A stretch of DNA of 64,000 nt from Cymodocea nodosa (GCA_036874045.1 CM072335.1:6096001-6160000); one strand, 5' to 3'; positions 1 through 11,381 are shown, counted from the first letter of the stretch. The notes: a model not told the origin generated them from the sequence alone. Numbers and translations are program-made.

Positions 1-149
1 TCTACAGCAGCACATTCTGAGATTTACTGCAATCTGTTTGCTTCTTTGGATTGTTTGCCTTCTAATCTTTTACTACACTGACTAAACCTGAGAAATACAA
101 TTCAAAACCTCATATTTATTTTTGCATTATCAAAATCTAGAGGTCCTTT
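1..149 (-). repeat. Partial LTR end, SirG-like family
   Basis: This stretch resembles the far end of the SirG LTRs (about 43840-43925 and 38700-38790): the phrases TTTTGCATTATCAAAAT and CTAGAGGTCC recur in the same order. It adjoins the broken RNase H end of Copia-1, so it looks like the edge of another LTR whose remainder lies left of the window. The exact right boundary is uncertain by several bases. Confidence 0.6.
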
Positions 150-1275
150 TAGATAAAGATATAGTAGGCTATAGAGTAGATTTCCAACTAATAATGGAAT
201 CTGCCAATGTGAAGACATATCCTGTTAAGGATCTACGCTGATCAACATCACCTGCAAAATATGAAGCAGAATATCTAGCCATTCTACAATTATGTTTAAT
301 ACCATAAATCAGTCCTACATCAAACGTGCCCTTCAAGTACCTAAAGATCCTTTTCACGGCCTGCCAATGACTCTTCCCTGGATTCGACATAAATCTGCTT
401 ACAACACTAAGAGGGTGAGCAAGATCAGGACAAGTACAAACCATGGCATACATAAGACTACCAATTGCTTGTGAATATGGAACTTTCTTCATGTACTCCT
501 TTTTAGATTGCGTCTGAGGTGCCATAGCAACTGATAATCGCAGGTTCCTATCATAGGGCATTCTGATGGCCTTGCTTGAAGCCATGCCAAACTTTCTCAA
601 AATCTTCAGATCATAACTGTGCTGATGGAGAAATAATCTTGTAATGTTCCTATCACGATAAATCTCCATCCCAAGGATTTTACCTGTTAGTCCTAAATCC
701 TTCATTGCAAATTTAGATTTCAATGTGTCTTTCAAAACCTATATTTCATTGACATCTTTGGCTGCAATCAAAATGTCATCTACAAACAAGAGCAAGTAAA
801 CAAATTCTTCTTTAATTTATTTAATATAGACACATGAATCAAAACTACTTTTAACAAAACCAACATTAGTGATAAAAGAATCAAATCTTTTATACCACTG
901 CCTGGGAGACTATTTCAGCCCATACAAAGATTTCTACAGCTTACAAACGAGGTCTGATCTACCTCTTTCTGCAAAACCTGTTGGTTGTTCCATCTAGATG
1001 TCCTCATCTAAATCACCATGCAAGAAAGCTGTTTTCACATCCAACTGTTCAAGTTCTAAATCCTTTACTACAACAATTGCCAAAAGGACTCGAATGGAGG
1101 TGTGCCTAACTACTGGAGCAAAGACTTCATTGAAGTCCACACCCTCCTTTTGTGAAAACCCTTTTGCTACCAATATTGCCTTGTATTGTATTCCAAAGTT
1201 GCCTTGTGTTCCTGATTTCCTTGTGAACACCCATTTGCAACCAACATTCCTGTCCTTGGAACATTTTACCAACTC
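150..1275 (-). pseudogene. Copia-1 reverse transcriptase and start of RNase H
   Basis: The minus-strand reading contains the copia RT landmarks in order: GCKWVFTRK, AKGFSQKEGVDFNEVFAPV, LDVKTAFLHGDL and the catalytic FVDDILIAAKD near 755-790. After the connection domain the RNase H region starts (RRSLTGYVFTLADSIISWKSTL) and stops at about 169, where a Gln codon of the family is a TAG. A few codons later the sequence passes into foreign LTR sequence. Further stops lie around 800-990. The product would make cDNA of the element in virus-like particles. It is a pseudogene here. Confidence 0.85.
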
Positions 1276-2349
1276 CTAAGTCCTATTCTTATGCAAAGAT
1301 TGTAGTTCTTCTTGCATAGCTCCCAACCAATGTATGGGCTTTGGTCCGCTAATGGTAGCATCAACACTAGGTGGGTCAGCATCCTCCACCTCACCAGCTA
1401 CCTGTAGGGCAAAAGCGACCATATTATTGTAGTCATACCTTTGTGGAGGGTGGACATCCTTCCAAGGAAGATCTTTGGCAACACACCTTGGATGTGTGTC
1501 CTCAATAAATTCATCTCCTTGATCATCTTCTAAAATCAAACGTTGATCTGTATCAATAGGAACAAACTGATTAGATATCAACGGTTGATTCAAATCAAGC
1601 TCCACCTGCTTAAGAGTACTAGGTGGATCTAAAACTATTGGCTTTTCTTTCTTGTGTATCAAAGAAACCTCATCAAAGGTATCATCCCTGCTATGAATGA
1701 CCTTTCTTGTTTCTTTATCATATATTCTATATCCTTTTACTCCCATTCCATATCCCATAAAGATGTCTTCCTTGGCACATGGCTCCAATTTACCATGATT
1801 CACATGGTAATACGCAGGACATCCAAATACTTTCAATTTGGAATAGTTAGCCACTTTATCCATCCATACTTCATAAGGGATCTTGTCGCCAATTGCATTA
1901 GATGGCGACCTGTTCACCAAATAGGAGGGTGTGTTAACAACTTCAGCCCAAAAACATTTTTCCAGCCCAACATGAGAGAGCATACACCTAGCTCTCTCCA
2001 ACAACGTCCTATTAAGATGTTTCGCAACTCCATTTTGTTGTGGAGTTCCCCTGAGAGTATAATGCCTAGTTATGCTTGCATCTCTACAAAAAATGTCAAA
2101 TTCATTTGAGCAAAATTCTAATTTGCCAAGTGTGCTGAGCTTCTGCATTTCCTTTAGACCCAAATGTCCTAACCTGGAATGCCAAATAGCTGACATAGAC
2201 TGTTGATCACTTATTATTGCAGCCGCTGATCCAATGATAAGTTTGCCCTGAAAAATGTATAAAGGTTCATCCTTGATTCCCTTCATTACTACTAGGGAAC
2301 CTTTTAAAACGTGAAGTTTATCTCCTCCACCTGAAAAACTGAAACCTTT
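1276..2349 (-). pseudogene. Copia-1 integrase with core deletion
   Basis: The frame retains the first half of the HHCC zinc finger (WHSRLGHLGLKEM) and the C-terminal part of the integrase (GTPQQNGVAKHLNRTL onward, then the linker to RT). Between LEFCSNEFD and the next motif the paired cysteines of the zinc finger and the segment with the first two catalytic Asp residues are missing, so several hundred bases have been lost. The third catalytic position, normally Glu in NGVxER, reads Lys. The upstream edge is a stop at about 2350. The protein could not integrate DNA. Confidence 0.8.
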
Positions 2350-2760
2350 CTAATCAAGAGCCATTAGTGAAATAAGGCTCTTGCCCAACCTTGGCACATG
2401 CCAAACATCCTCCAAGACTTTGATCGTCCCATCATGCATCTTGAATCTGACAGATCCAACACCTATTTTGTCACAAACATCATTATCTACTAAAGTGATC
2501 TGTCCACCATCTACCTCCTCATATGTATGGAAATATTCTCTATTGGGAGTCATATGATGTGATGCACCAGAATCCATAATCCAACTTTGATTGGAGTAGA
2601 CACTACAACATACAATAAGGGAGAAATCACAGTCAGACCTTGAGTCTCCATTTTCAGCGATTGTTGCATTTCCCTTAGTCTTCAATTTAGGGCAGTTTAC
2701 CTTCCAATGCCCTTTTTCCTTGCAATAATTGCAAGTGTCCTTGGAAATTCTACCTTTGGA
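2350..2760 (-). pseudogene. Copia-1 gag zinc knuckle and aspartic protease
   Basis: Reading leftward, a CCHC zinc knuckle (CNYCKEKGHWKVNC, about 2700-2740) is followed by the protease with an intact active site WIMDSGASHHMTP near 2555-2590. The frame runs to a stop at 2350 and continues beyond it into integrase. This is the nucleocapsid-to-protease transition of a copia polyprotein. It lies in a different frame from the gag part upstream (2795-3421), so a frameshift separates them. Confidence 0.8.
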
Positions 2761-2794
2761 CTTACTTTTACCTCTACGCCTGTTCTCTTCTACT

Positions 2795-3421
2795 CTACTG
2801 TCCTCTAGACTCTGAATGATGCACTATCAAACTTGATCTGCCAACATCTTTACTACAATGTGTAGCCAAATGTCTCAATTCTCGAGAATGAAGACTCGAT
2901 CTTACCTCCTCCAAGGTAATAGAATCTTTGCCAACCACAAAAGATTGCACAAAATTCACAAAGGAGAGAGGGAGAGATACAAATAAGATGAGAGCAGCAT
3001 CCTCATCTTCCATAGTAACACCAATGTTCCTTAGCTCCATGAGAATGGTGTTGAGCTGATCCAAATGTTGCTTCAATGGTGTACCTTCCTTCATTCTGAG
3101 AGAGAATAGCCTTTACTTCAACAACAACTTATTTGTGAGAGACTTAGTCATATATAGAGATTCTAACTTATTCTAAAGACCCAAAGCTGTATTTTCATCT
3201 GCTACCTCAATGATTATCTCATTTGATAAACAAAGTAGAATAGTTGAATGTGCCTTCTCCTCTTGCTATTCAAATTCGGTAGACTTCTTATCTAGGGTTG
3301 TCTCCACATTTAAGGGAGCCCAAATACCGTGCTGTTTCAAAAGTGCTTTCATCTTAATCTGCCACAAACTAAAGTTGTTCTTGTCATTGAACTTCTCAAC
3401 TTTCAAGGTTGAAGATGCCAT
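2795..3421 (-). pseudogene. Copia-1 gag
   Basis: The start was placed at the ATG at 3419-3421 because it begins the conserved MASSTLKVEKFNDKNNF segment typical of copia UBN2/DUF4219-type gag. Conserved FSLWQIKMKALL follows. A stop near 3266 and a shift near 2795 break it. The region 2795-3094 (MKEGTPLKQHLDQLNTILMEL...) is the central gag helix region. Gag builds the particle that packages the element RNA. The two pieces are in the same frame, so only point changes separate them. Confidence 0.75.
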
Positions 3422-4426
3422 GACAGTAGAACAACACAAACACAGCAAGCAAATACCAAAGAATTCGGACAACAAATAAGCACAAAATTTGCTATCCCAA
3501 AGCTGCGGACGAATCTTTCATTCAAAATATCCCAACTAACAAAATGCAGCTACCAAATTCAAAAGATCACTCACAAAGAATCCCAAACAAACAAAGATGA
3601 GCAAAGATCACACGTATTGTCTCAAGAAACAAGAAAGAATTCCCAAAGAACTTCAAAGAATTCCAAAGAACATCAAAGAATTCCAAAGAACTGTTAAAGA
3701 ATTCCAAAGAACTGGCCACATTTGGTCTACTTTAAAAAAAGCTGAAAAAGAATTTTGTAGAATCACAACAAACTTCAAAAGTTATGATAGGAATACTTAC
3801 TACTTGTTTCACCAACGCGAAAATGATAGATGACCAAGTGCACGTTGTCAGATTCAAGATCGCAGGTGTCGAACAAGAATTCCAATCACGGATGCTTGTC
3901 GCGAACACAAGTCGTGAGCAAAGATCGCGTGAGCAAACCGCGAGCACTGGCGTCGAATGAAGAATGCAAGTGATGATACGTGAACACTGGCGTCGAGTGG
4001 AACACGAGTGATCATGCATGGGCGCTGGTGTAGGCAACAACGCAGACGAATGCACGTGGGCGTTGGCATCGGGCGAGGACGCGAGTGGTCGCGCACGGTT
4101 GCTGGCGCGGGAGAAGACACGGACAATCGTGGGGGCAAGAATGCGGGCGAATGCATGCAGATGCTAGCGCGGGCGGAGACGTGGACCATCGCGTAGGCAA
4201 GAATGCGGGTGAATGCGTGCGGATGCTGGCATGGGCAAATGCGCGGGCAAAGGTGCAGGCATCGGGCGTCAGGGCGTAACTTCTTTTCGCTGGCGTTGGG
4301 CGCAGGCATTTAGCACAGACATCGAGCGCGGGCGTTGGGCACAGGCATGGGCGTCGGCTTCATGTGTTAGCCAAGATGTTTCTTTTCTTCTTTCAAGACT
4401 AATCCACGGCCAACACCTCAAGCTTC
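3422..4426 (-). other. Copia-1 leader with GC-rich repeats
   Basis: About 1 kb lies between the primer binding site and gag and holds no convincing gene. The part at 3640-3715 repeats AAAGAATTCC in units of about 21 bases. The part at 3880-4370 is strikingly GC-rich for this window and made of degenerate repeats around GGCGTCG, GCGGGCG and ACGCGAG. Because the repeats avoid stops, open frames appear on both strands here (for example 3854-4309); I do not regard them as genes. Confidence 0.6.
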
Positions 4427-4438
4427 GCTCTGATACCA
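4427..4438 (-). other. Primer binding site (initiator Met tRNA type)
   Basis: Minus-strand TGGTATCAGAGC, the usual complement to the 3' end of initiator tRNA-Met in plant copia elements, lies two bases from the LTR edge. It fixes the element's orientation. Confidence 0.9.
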
Positions 4439-4440
4439 CT

Positions 4441-4745
4441 TGTTATGCGAAGAGAAGTGTGGAAAGGGAGAAGCTTGGACTCATGGAGAAGAAAGAAGAA
4501 GGCAAATGAGAAAATGTGTGAAACAAATGCAAAAACACCAAGGTTTAACGTGATTCCCCAATTGGGTACGTCCACGGATGGAGCTTAACTGATTGATTCT
4601 CTCTAGGTGATCACAAAGGAATACAAGATTCATCATCTTTCAAAAGCACACGTTGGGGGTCTATTTATAACATTTGTGTACTCCAAGTGGCCAAGGACGT
4701 AACTACCCCTATATGTAACAAACTAATTCAAGACACATAATAACA
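4441..4745 (-). repeat. Copia-1 5' LTR (305 bp)
   Basis: The LTR begins TGTTATGCGA and ends ATAATAACA on the plus strand, giving a perfect six-base terminal inverted repeat (TGTTAT/ATAACA). The primer binding site directly adjoins its left edge. It lacks the CACGTG and TTTCGGATAGTTA motifs found in the other LTR families of the window. Confidence 0.85.
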
Positions 4746-5290
4746 ATATGCATTGAGTTACTTGAATATACACTAAGGTAATGTGTTGTGTTAGTGTTAT
4801 AAGCTTACAAGTTATTTCTTATTTGCACATATTTTATAGTTAAATCAACGAAGTAAGTCCATTGAGTTACACTAACTCTATGGACCATTTATTTTCTAAT
4901 ATGCCACTATAGCAGTTGTAGAAACAGGAAATTTGAAGAAAAGCCACAATTGCACGTATCACGTAGGAATTAACTTGTGAAATGAAGAAGAAATCACCAT
5001 CATTGATATGAATGAAGGAAATCCAACTGATCATTTAAGTAGAAGCAATTACTACTAAAAGAAATATAAAAGAAGAGGAGAAAGATGAAGAAAAAGTGTG
5101 TGTGGGTGGAGAACCGCACTAACTACAGGAAGCATCAGAAGTTCCCTAAAACTCCACAACACTACCAAAATCACCAACCATTAGAGGTCTGTGAAAATAC
5201 TTTCTGGATGTTGGGTCGATTCCAAGCCAAACATAGTGACTAACAACCACTGTGAGGAGTGATCACGTCACAGGAAGGGAAGCCATTTTG
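4746..5290 (+). repeat. Inverted fragment of an Athila-type LTR
   Basis: This piece matches, as the reverse complement, the Athila-type LTR around 52350-52930, including the ACACTAAGGTAA cassette and the ATATAAAAGAAGAGGAG TATA region. It is therefore in the opposite orientation to the adjoining AthD sequence. Copia-1 inserted into it. The junction at about 5290, straight into the C-terminal gag codons of AthD, is not an LTR boundary, so it records an inversion or illegitimate joining. Confidence 0.7.
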
Positions 5291-6071
5291 TTCAATTAAT
5301 GCTTCATAACTTATATTTTTGTCATTTATATTTTCTCCTCCCTGGAAATTGTTATTTCTTCAAGATAGGTTCGAGTGATTTCTCTAATTAGGATTATAAG
5401 AATTTCCAAAGTTATCTTTCTGGTTTCTAGCATAAATAACATCTAAGTCATTAATATTTGCATTCTTTTCTGCTAGCTTTTGATTTAATGATAACTCTTC
5501 TATTTTCTTTGTTAACTCAGTTAATTTAACTTCAAGCATAGTGCTTGAATTTATTTCATGCATTCCCCTTGGCAATATTCTTTTATCTGTAATAGCTTCA
5601 GCCGAGTTTTCCCACTATGCAGTTTTTTTTGCAAAGTTTTCTAAGTATGTCCATGCTTCTTTACTACACTGTTTTAAAAATTCATTCTAACAAGTAAATT
5701 CTAATAAAGATTTAGTTGAAACATGTATGCCTTCATAAATTATACCTATTAATTGTGCTTTACTCATTGCATGATGTGGACATTGAGTCAGTAAATCTTT
5801 AAATCTTTCAAAATATTTCCAGAATGATTCTCCCTCAAAGTTTGGCAATCGAATACATGAAGATTCATTCAAGGTACAAAATTTCCCCTAATGGTTTTTC
5901 TACTGGAGCAGTGATATCTTCGTTCTCCTTTAAAGAAAGGTTAGCTACACCCCTAAGGATTTCGTTAAAGTCCAATTCAGTAAATATTTCAGTACGCTTC
6001 TATATTGAATAATCTTGTGTAGGTATTCTTACTAATCGTTTAGTGCTAAGAGAACGAGTCCATGTGCTCAT
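5291..6071 (-). pseudogene. AthD gag core, internally deleted
   Basis: This is the Athila/Tat-type gag core: ESFWKYFERFKDLLTQCPHH, the YEGIxVSTKSLLE helix, a coiled-coil-like KLTELTKKIEELSLNQKL stretch and NSYNPN. The start is the ATG at 6069-6071, equivalent to the AthE gag start. About 108 codons present in AthE are missing between LPNFEG and ESFWKY, where a seven-base repeat TCTCCCT marks the junction (5829-5835). Stops and at least one frameshift are present. It lies downstream of this element's integrase, as in AthE. Confidence 0.75.
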
Positions 6072-7120
6072 AAACTCTTGACATAAAGTAAAATTGCAGA
6101 AGATTAATTACATACTAGTCTAATGCTTTGTTCTCAGTAAATAAGTGTTGACGGATGAAGTTGAATCAGCTACTTCTCCTTCCAGTTCCCCAACAAATTT
6201 TCTTTTCTCTCCTTAAGTGCTAGTAACTCATAAATAACATTCTGTTCTATATTTATAATGCACATTCATAAGGCAAATGAATCTCGTTGCAAGAACATGT
6301 CTTGTAATGTGTAGTACGGTTCCTATTTTTATGGATACGTGTTCCATTTCTAATTTGTAATTTCACTAACTACTAAATCGACGAAATTTCATTCGTGGCT
6401 AAAAGAATAACCATTATACTAACTCCACGAACTAACCTCGTTGAGTTACAGATAACTCAACAGACTAGCCTCAACTACTATTTCTAACTCAACGAACTAA
6501 TCTCATTGAGTTACAACTAACTCAACGGACTAGCTTCATTGCTTATTTGCTAACTCCATGAACTAACTTCGTTGAGTTATAGATAACTCAACGGAGTGAC
6601 CTTATATTTTATTATTAGCCTCATGTAGTTCAAGTTAACTCAATAGACTAACTTCGTTAAGTTAACACTTAGCAAATTTTTCTAAAAACTTACTTTTCAT
6701 CTTAACTTCTATATTTTTTTTTTCTCCTACATTTTATCAACTCAAATAAAGTTAAATACATTACATTAATACAGTGTTCTAATTTAAACTCATTTAAATC
6801 TAAACATTATATGCATATTTAACATACAGTTCATTTCCTGTTATACAGAAATTTACATTTTGCTTTTTAGTATACAAATATGTTCAGATATTAACCAATC
6901 ATCGTGCATTTAACCATTTCATTCATAATTTTTTTTTTAAAACTTGTAACACAGTCCTACAAATCTTTAAACAGTTATATAATATTCAATTCAACTTAAA
7001 ATCATTTGTTCACAAACATTAATTCAACAATATCTTGCTGTTCAAACATTCATATAAATAAATAGTTTACATTTTTATACAATCAGATATTTTTCAGTAC
7101 AAGTAGATGAATAATACATT
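6072..7120 (-). other. AthD spacer between accessory ORF and gag
   Basis: About 1 kb without a gene. The part at 6370-6670 is an array of alternating AACTCAACGGACTAAC and GTTGAGTTA motifs, in both orientations, matching the array in the equivalent AthE spacer (25860-26045). The rest is AT-rich sequence in which I see nothing definable. Confidence 0.6.
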
Positions 7121-8450
7121 TTAATCTTTCTTCCTAAGTTCATCTACTTCCTTCTAAAGCTTTTCTAATTGTTGTTCTAATTGATTTATACATTCTATAG
7201 CTCCTGTAAAGTCTCTAGAAGGTCCAACAATAGAAACAGCAACAACAACATTATAACTTCTATATTCCTTCACTGAAATGGCTCTAGATCTTATCCTCTT
7301 GGATGTCCATTTCGTGAAGTTAATATCGTCCACCATTAGCAATGGAATCAAATCTCCATAGAATAAATTTTTCTATGCTGCTCTCAACTTGGAGATAAAA
7401 ATTGTAGACTAGTCTACTTGAATCTTGTTCACAACTGCATATGTGGCTCATTTAACAAACTTACTTAATTCTATAACATGGCCTTGTCATTGGTAGACAT
7501 TTTTAATTAAAATGTTAGCTACCATGTGTGTTTTACCATTTAAGTACTTCAATCTATTTAATAATAGCACACCAAGATTGATAGCTAAATAGACTTTTAT
7601 TTCCTGTTCTATCCACTCGATTGTAGTTGTGCTCTCCAGAATTTCTTTTCCTTCATTCCTCAGTCTAAAAATATTGTGAAGAAGCTTTGGTGTTATATGT
7701 ACATCAACTTGCTCTACATTAGAAATTAATCCTCTTTCTCCTTCTCTCAAATTGGCATAAAAACAGGGCACTAGATTTTCATATACTACATGCCCTCTCT
7801 GTTGAGAAATAAATGTCAGTAGACTCTAGAGCTCAAATAAGTCCTTAATTTCCTACATACCGTCCTAGTTTACTAGTCTATTGTATATAATATCATAACC
7901 CTTAATCTCTTGATATTTAGTCATTGCTTCTTGACTCCAAAAATATACTTCATTCAGAACTTGCTATTGGGAAGGGTTAGGAATTTAGATTTGTTGCTCT
8001 AGAGGGGTTTGTTCTTAAATTTCTTCTACAAGTTGCTGAGCTTGTTGTTGTATTTCTTGCTAAAAATAATCTAGAGATTCCTACTCTTCTACTCTGAATT
8101 GTTGTGGAGAGCTTGTAGAACTTTCCACATTTTTATCTTGAATTTTCTCCATAAGTTGCTGAAGAGTTTCATTTTCTTCAAAGGAATCTATTGAATCCTT
8201 TTCTTCTTGTTCAGCTTCCTGCTCAGCTTCTTCTATTTCTTCTTCCTCCTAACTACCAATCTGCATTGTCACTATTCTTTCTGATTTTGTGGTAGATTGG
8301 GATGGAGTCATAGGCAAATCAGCTTTTGCCCTAACTTCAGTTTCTAATTCCTTAGGTTGCAGACTAATTTCAGCCTATTTTTCTTCTTCTCTTTGCTCTT
8401 ACTGTTGCTGCTCCTACTCCTCTTCTGATTTAGATAGCTTCTGACTAACT
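7121..8450 (-). pseudogene. AthD accessory ORF (plant-transposon-protein type), N-terminus lost
   Basis: The frame aligns throughout with the AthE accessory ORF: the FYANLREGERGLISNVEQ segment, the LLHNIFRLRNEG segment, HMVANILIKNVYQ, and LFYGDLIPLLMVDDINF. Several stops interrupt it at positions where AthE keeps Gln or Trp. The N-terminal third present in AthE (about 27850-28689) and its TATA region are absent; the sequence passes straight into palindromic spacer. The domain resembles the family annotated in plants as putative plant transposon protein. Its biochemical role is unknown to me. Confidence 0.65.
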
Positions 8451-8469
8451 CTTACTTTTTCAACATTTT

Positions 8470-8694
8470 AGAATTTCAGTCAAACCGTTATATTTCCTCG
8501 GTTGAACCAAAATTAAATACTTTTTTTTTATATTCGGTTGAACCGATACCTTGTTTCGGTCAAACCGACACATTTACTTAATATATATATATATATATAT
8601 TTATGTTTTTATGTTTCGGTCAAATTGATGGATCCTTTCGATGTGACCATAACAATATTTTTCTTTTAATATATGTTTTGGTAAAATCGATAAT
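8470..8694. repeat. AthD spacer with CGGTTGAACCG palindromes and TA repeat
   Basis: The segment repeats TCGGTTGAACCGA, a near-perfect palindrome, and the related TTTCGGTCAAACCGA, then a run of TA at about 8581-8600. The same kind of sequence lies between integrase and accessory ORF in AthE (29040-29283). SirA inserted at its right edge. Confidence 0.65.
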
Positions 8695-10258
8695 TGTTGA
8701 GTATTTTGTTTTTATGATATGTGATGAATGAAAATAATCATATTTGCACAATTACTATTGCTTGTGAAAAGAAATGAAAATCATCAATTAATACATAAAA
8801 AGCTTACTGACATAAATATTTGTTTGCATTGGATATGAAATTATACTAAATTAATAACTGGTCGGTTCATTGCATTAATTTCTCATTTAACTAAACGTTA
8901 AGTTAATGTGTGTTTTTATTGAAAAGCATGATATGTTTTAAAGTTATATCTTCTGTATTATGAACAGTGCACGTTAAGACAACTCGTTAAGTTAGAGTGT
9001 TATTTGTATAGAGGTCACGTGAGAACTTGTTAAGTTAGAGGCTTAAAGGTTAAAATAGGTCACGTGAGAACTCGTTAAGTTAGTGAGTAAAAGAAGAGAC
9101 GAACTCGTTAAGCTAGTGTTATATACATGGTGAAATTATAAGTTATGAATGTTATATTGTAGCATGTGAGGTGCACATTTTAACTAATTAAGTTAGCATA
9201 ACTAAACGCGTTGAGTTGCTATATTGAACACTAAGGCAACGTGTTAGGTTAGCGTTATAAACTTAAGTTGTTATTTTTGCACGTAGTAAAATTCTTAATA
9301 TAAAAACATTTGTATATTACTAGTTCGTTGAGTTATCATAACACCACAGAGATAGTTCGTTGAGTTAGCTACATTACTTGTCATGTGAAATGACACATGA
9401 GGAACTCGTTAAGTTAGAAACGTTAAGTTAATATCTACTTGTGTTACTCATTTAGTTAACATTAAAGTAATGACTTCTTATTACACTAATGAAAATTTTT
9501 GGACGAGAAAATTTATTTTGCAGGAAATTTTTCAGAGATCCAAGACTAATGATTAAAAAAAATTTGAAATATAAACGTGGGTTAGAACGTGTGTGTTTTG
9601 ATGGAGGAAAAAGAAAAGACGTGAAGAAGTGGAAAACTAGTAGTGATTAAACGTAGAGGATATGCATGAAATGAAGATACAGTATAAAAGGCATAGAGTT
9701 CTCGTTGATCAAACTATCCTTGCACACAAAACGAGAAATCTTTTCAAGGATCAAACTATCCCTACACAACAAAAGAAAAATCTTTTCAAGGATCAAAAAC
9801 ACCTCTTTGGGGAAAAACACTCAAGTGGAAGAAAATTCAGTGAAGCATAAAAAGGTAAGATTTTCGTCACTAAAGATTTGAAGTATCAGAAGAAAGCAAA
9901 TTCGGTGAAGCATAAAAAGACAAGATATTCGTTACTAAAGAATTGTTGAAGAAGAAACAAGAAGAAGAAGAAGAAGAAGAAGAAAGATCTCAAACAGGGA
10001 GAAATGTTTTAAATTCTGCAAATTAGTTTTCTCTGTTTGTAGTTATGAAATTATTTAGATAAAACATGGTATCGATATATAATTGCATCTACAATTTTTG
10101 AGGAGAATTGAATTGTATATTATAATTGAAACCTTGAATAAAAATGATTTTATGAAAATAGTGTCTTGACTTGTTTTTGAGTTTTAAAGTTTCAATTATA
10201 TTTGAAAATATTGAAAAACACAATTCACCCCCCTCTTGTGTAGCCATACGATCCTACA
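8695..10258 (+). repeat. SirA 5' LTR (1564 bp)
   Basis: It begins TGTTGAGTATTTTG and ends ACGATCCTACA; the same ends appear in the solo LTR (45439-46991) and in SirB. It carries repeated ACTCGTTAAGTTAG and CACGTG motifs, the U3 cassette shared with the gypsy LTRs (about 9150-9260), and a GAA repeat at 9955-9990. The PBS adjoins its right edge. Confidence 0.9.
9683..9689 (+). promoter_or_regulatory. SirA LTR TATA box
   Basis: TATAAAA in AGTATAAAAGGCATAG is the best core promoter in this LTR and is preserved as GTATAAAGG in the solo LTR (about 46470). The motif arrays lie upstream of it, which places them in U3. Confidence 0.6.
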
Positions 10259-10260
10259 AG

Positions 10261-10272
10261 TGGTATTAGAGC
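10261..10272 (+). other. SirA primer binding site
   Basis: TGGTATTAGAGC, one base different from the initiator tRNA-Met complement TGGTATCAGAGC, lies two bases after the LTR end. Confidence 0.85.
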
Positions 10273-10458
10273 TTTGTTAATAATCTTTGATATAAAATCG
10301 ATACCAACTTATTTAATATCATTGCTTATTCTACTTTCCTTGTTTTTAAACAGACATTAATATCTGAGCATACGTTTAATTTTCTTGATTTAAGGCTCAA
10401 GTTGTTTTAAAGTTTTTAGACTATTTAAAATCAAATAGGTTGAAAAATCTAAGGTAAG

Positions 10459-11381
10459 ATGGCTATTGGAAATGGTAATTTTTCTTTATATGAATGCCAC
10501 AATCTTAATCATCCTCCTTTCCTCCTTTATTTGATGGAATACATTTTGAATATTGGAAATATAGGATGACTGTTTTTCTTCAAAGTATAGATCATAAGTT
10601 GTGGTTCATGATTTCTAAACCATATACTCCGTTATCTACCCCTTATAATTCTTGGACAATTACTGAAAAAGAAAATGAAACTCTGAATGCTAAGGGCTTA
10701 AATATTTTATTTTGTGCATTGAGTTATGAACAGTTCAGTAAAGTGTCAGCATATAAATCTACTTATGAGGTGTGGCATGTATTAGAAGTTTCACATGAAG
10801 GTACTTCTCAAGTTAAAGAGACTAAAATAAATATGTTGATTCATAAGTATGAACTCTTTACGATGCATGAAGACGAAAGTATTTCTGAGATGTTTTCCAG
10901 ATTTCTTGTTATCATAAACTCTTTAAAATGCTTAGGAAAGAATTTTGAATAGATGGATTTGATGAGGAAATTTCTTAGATCCCTAAGTTCTAAATGGTCT
11001 CAGAAAGCAACATTAATTGATGAATCACAAGATTTAAATGTTTATACCATGAATGAACTTATAGGAAACTTAACAGCTTATGAAGTTCAATTAAATGAAT
11101 TATTGAGTCACAACAAACTAAAAATGAAGAAAGAAATAGTCTTGGAAATTAATTCAGATTCTGATATATCTACTGATTCTAATGAGGATTTGATTTTACT
11201 AACTAGGAAATTCAAAAAAGCATGGAAAGCTAGGAAACAGCAAAGGAACAAAAATGATAAACTCTCAACGTCAAAATCACTAAATGACAAGAATTCTTCA
11301 TCTAGAAAGTATGTATGTTACAACTGTAAGAAACTTGGACATCTTTCTCCAGATTGTTCTATAAGGAAAAATGAAAAATAA
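10459..11381 (+). pseudogene. SirA gag
   Basis: The start is the ATG in AAGGTAAGATGGC. A UBN2/DUF4219-type gag follows: FDGIHFEYWKYRM, YEVWHVLE, TSQVKETKINMLIHKYELF, and a CCHC zinc knuckle CYNCKKLGHLSPDC at about 11314-11358. Near 10520-10550 the frame shifts, and at about 10950 a stop splits the body. The AAG/GTAAGA just before the ATG looks like a splice donor, which could allow a spliced message for the downstream accessory ORF; this is only an inference. Confidence 0.8.

Larger units (their letters stand above)
150..4745 (-). mobile_element. Copia-1: Ty1/copia element lacking its 3' end
   Basis: On the minus strand the order is 5' LTR (4441-4745), primer binding site, long GC-rich leader, gag, protease, integrase, reverse transcriptase and start of RNase H, which is the Ty1/copia order (integrase before RT). 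The 3' LTR is absent because the RNase H end is joined to another LTR at about 150. Its gag begins MASSTLKVEKF, of the Tork-like type, and its LTR is only 305 bp, so it is a different lineage from the Sirevirus-like elements to the right. gag is in one frame and PR-IN-RT in another, with several stops and a large integrase deletion, so it cannot move on its own. Confidence 0.85.

Noticed and set aside
3854-4309. Long open frames on both strands in the GC-rich leader of Copia-1
   Set aside because: GC-rich repeats lack stop codons in all frames; the products are low-complexity His/Pro/Arg or Gly/Arg strings with no domain.
9955-9990. GAA repeat as a candidate regulatory element
   Set aside because: It is a simple microsatellite shared by LTR copies and varies in length (44458-44490, 46688-46720).
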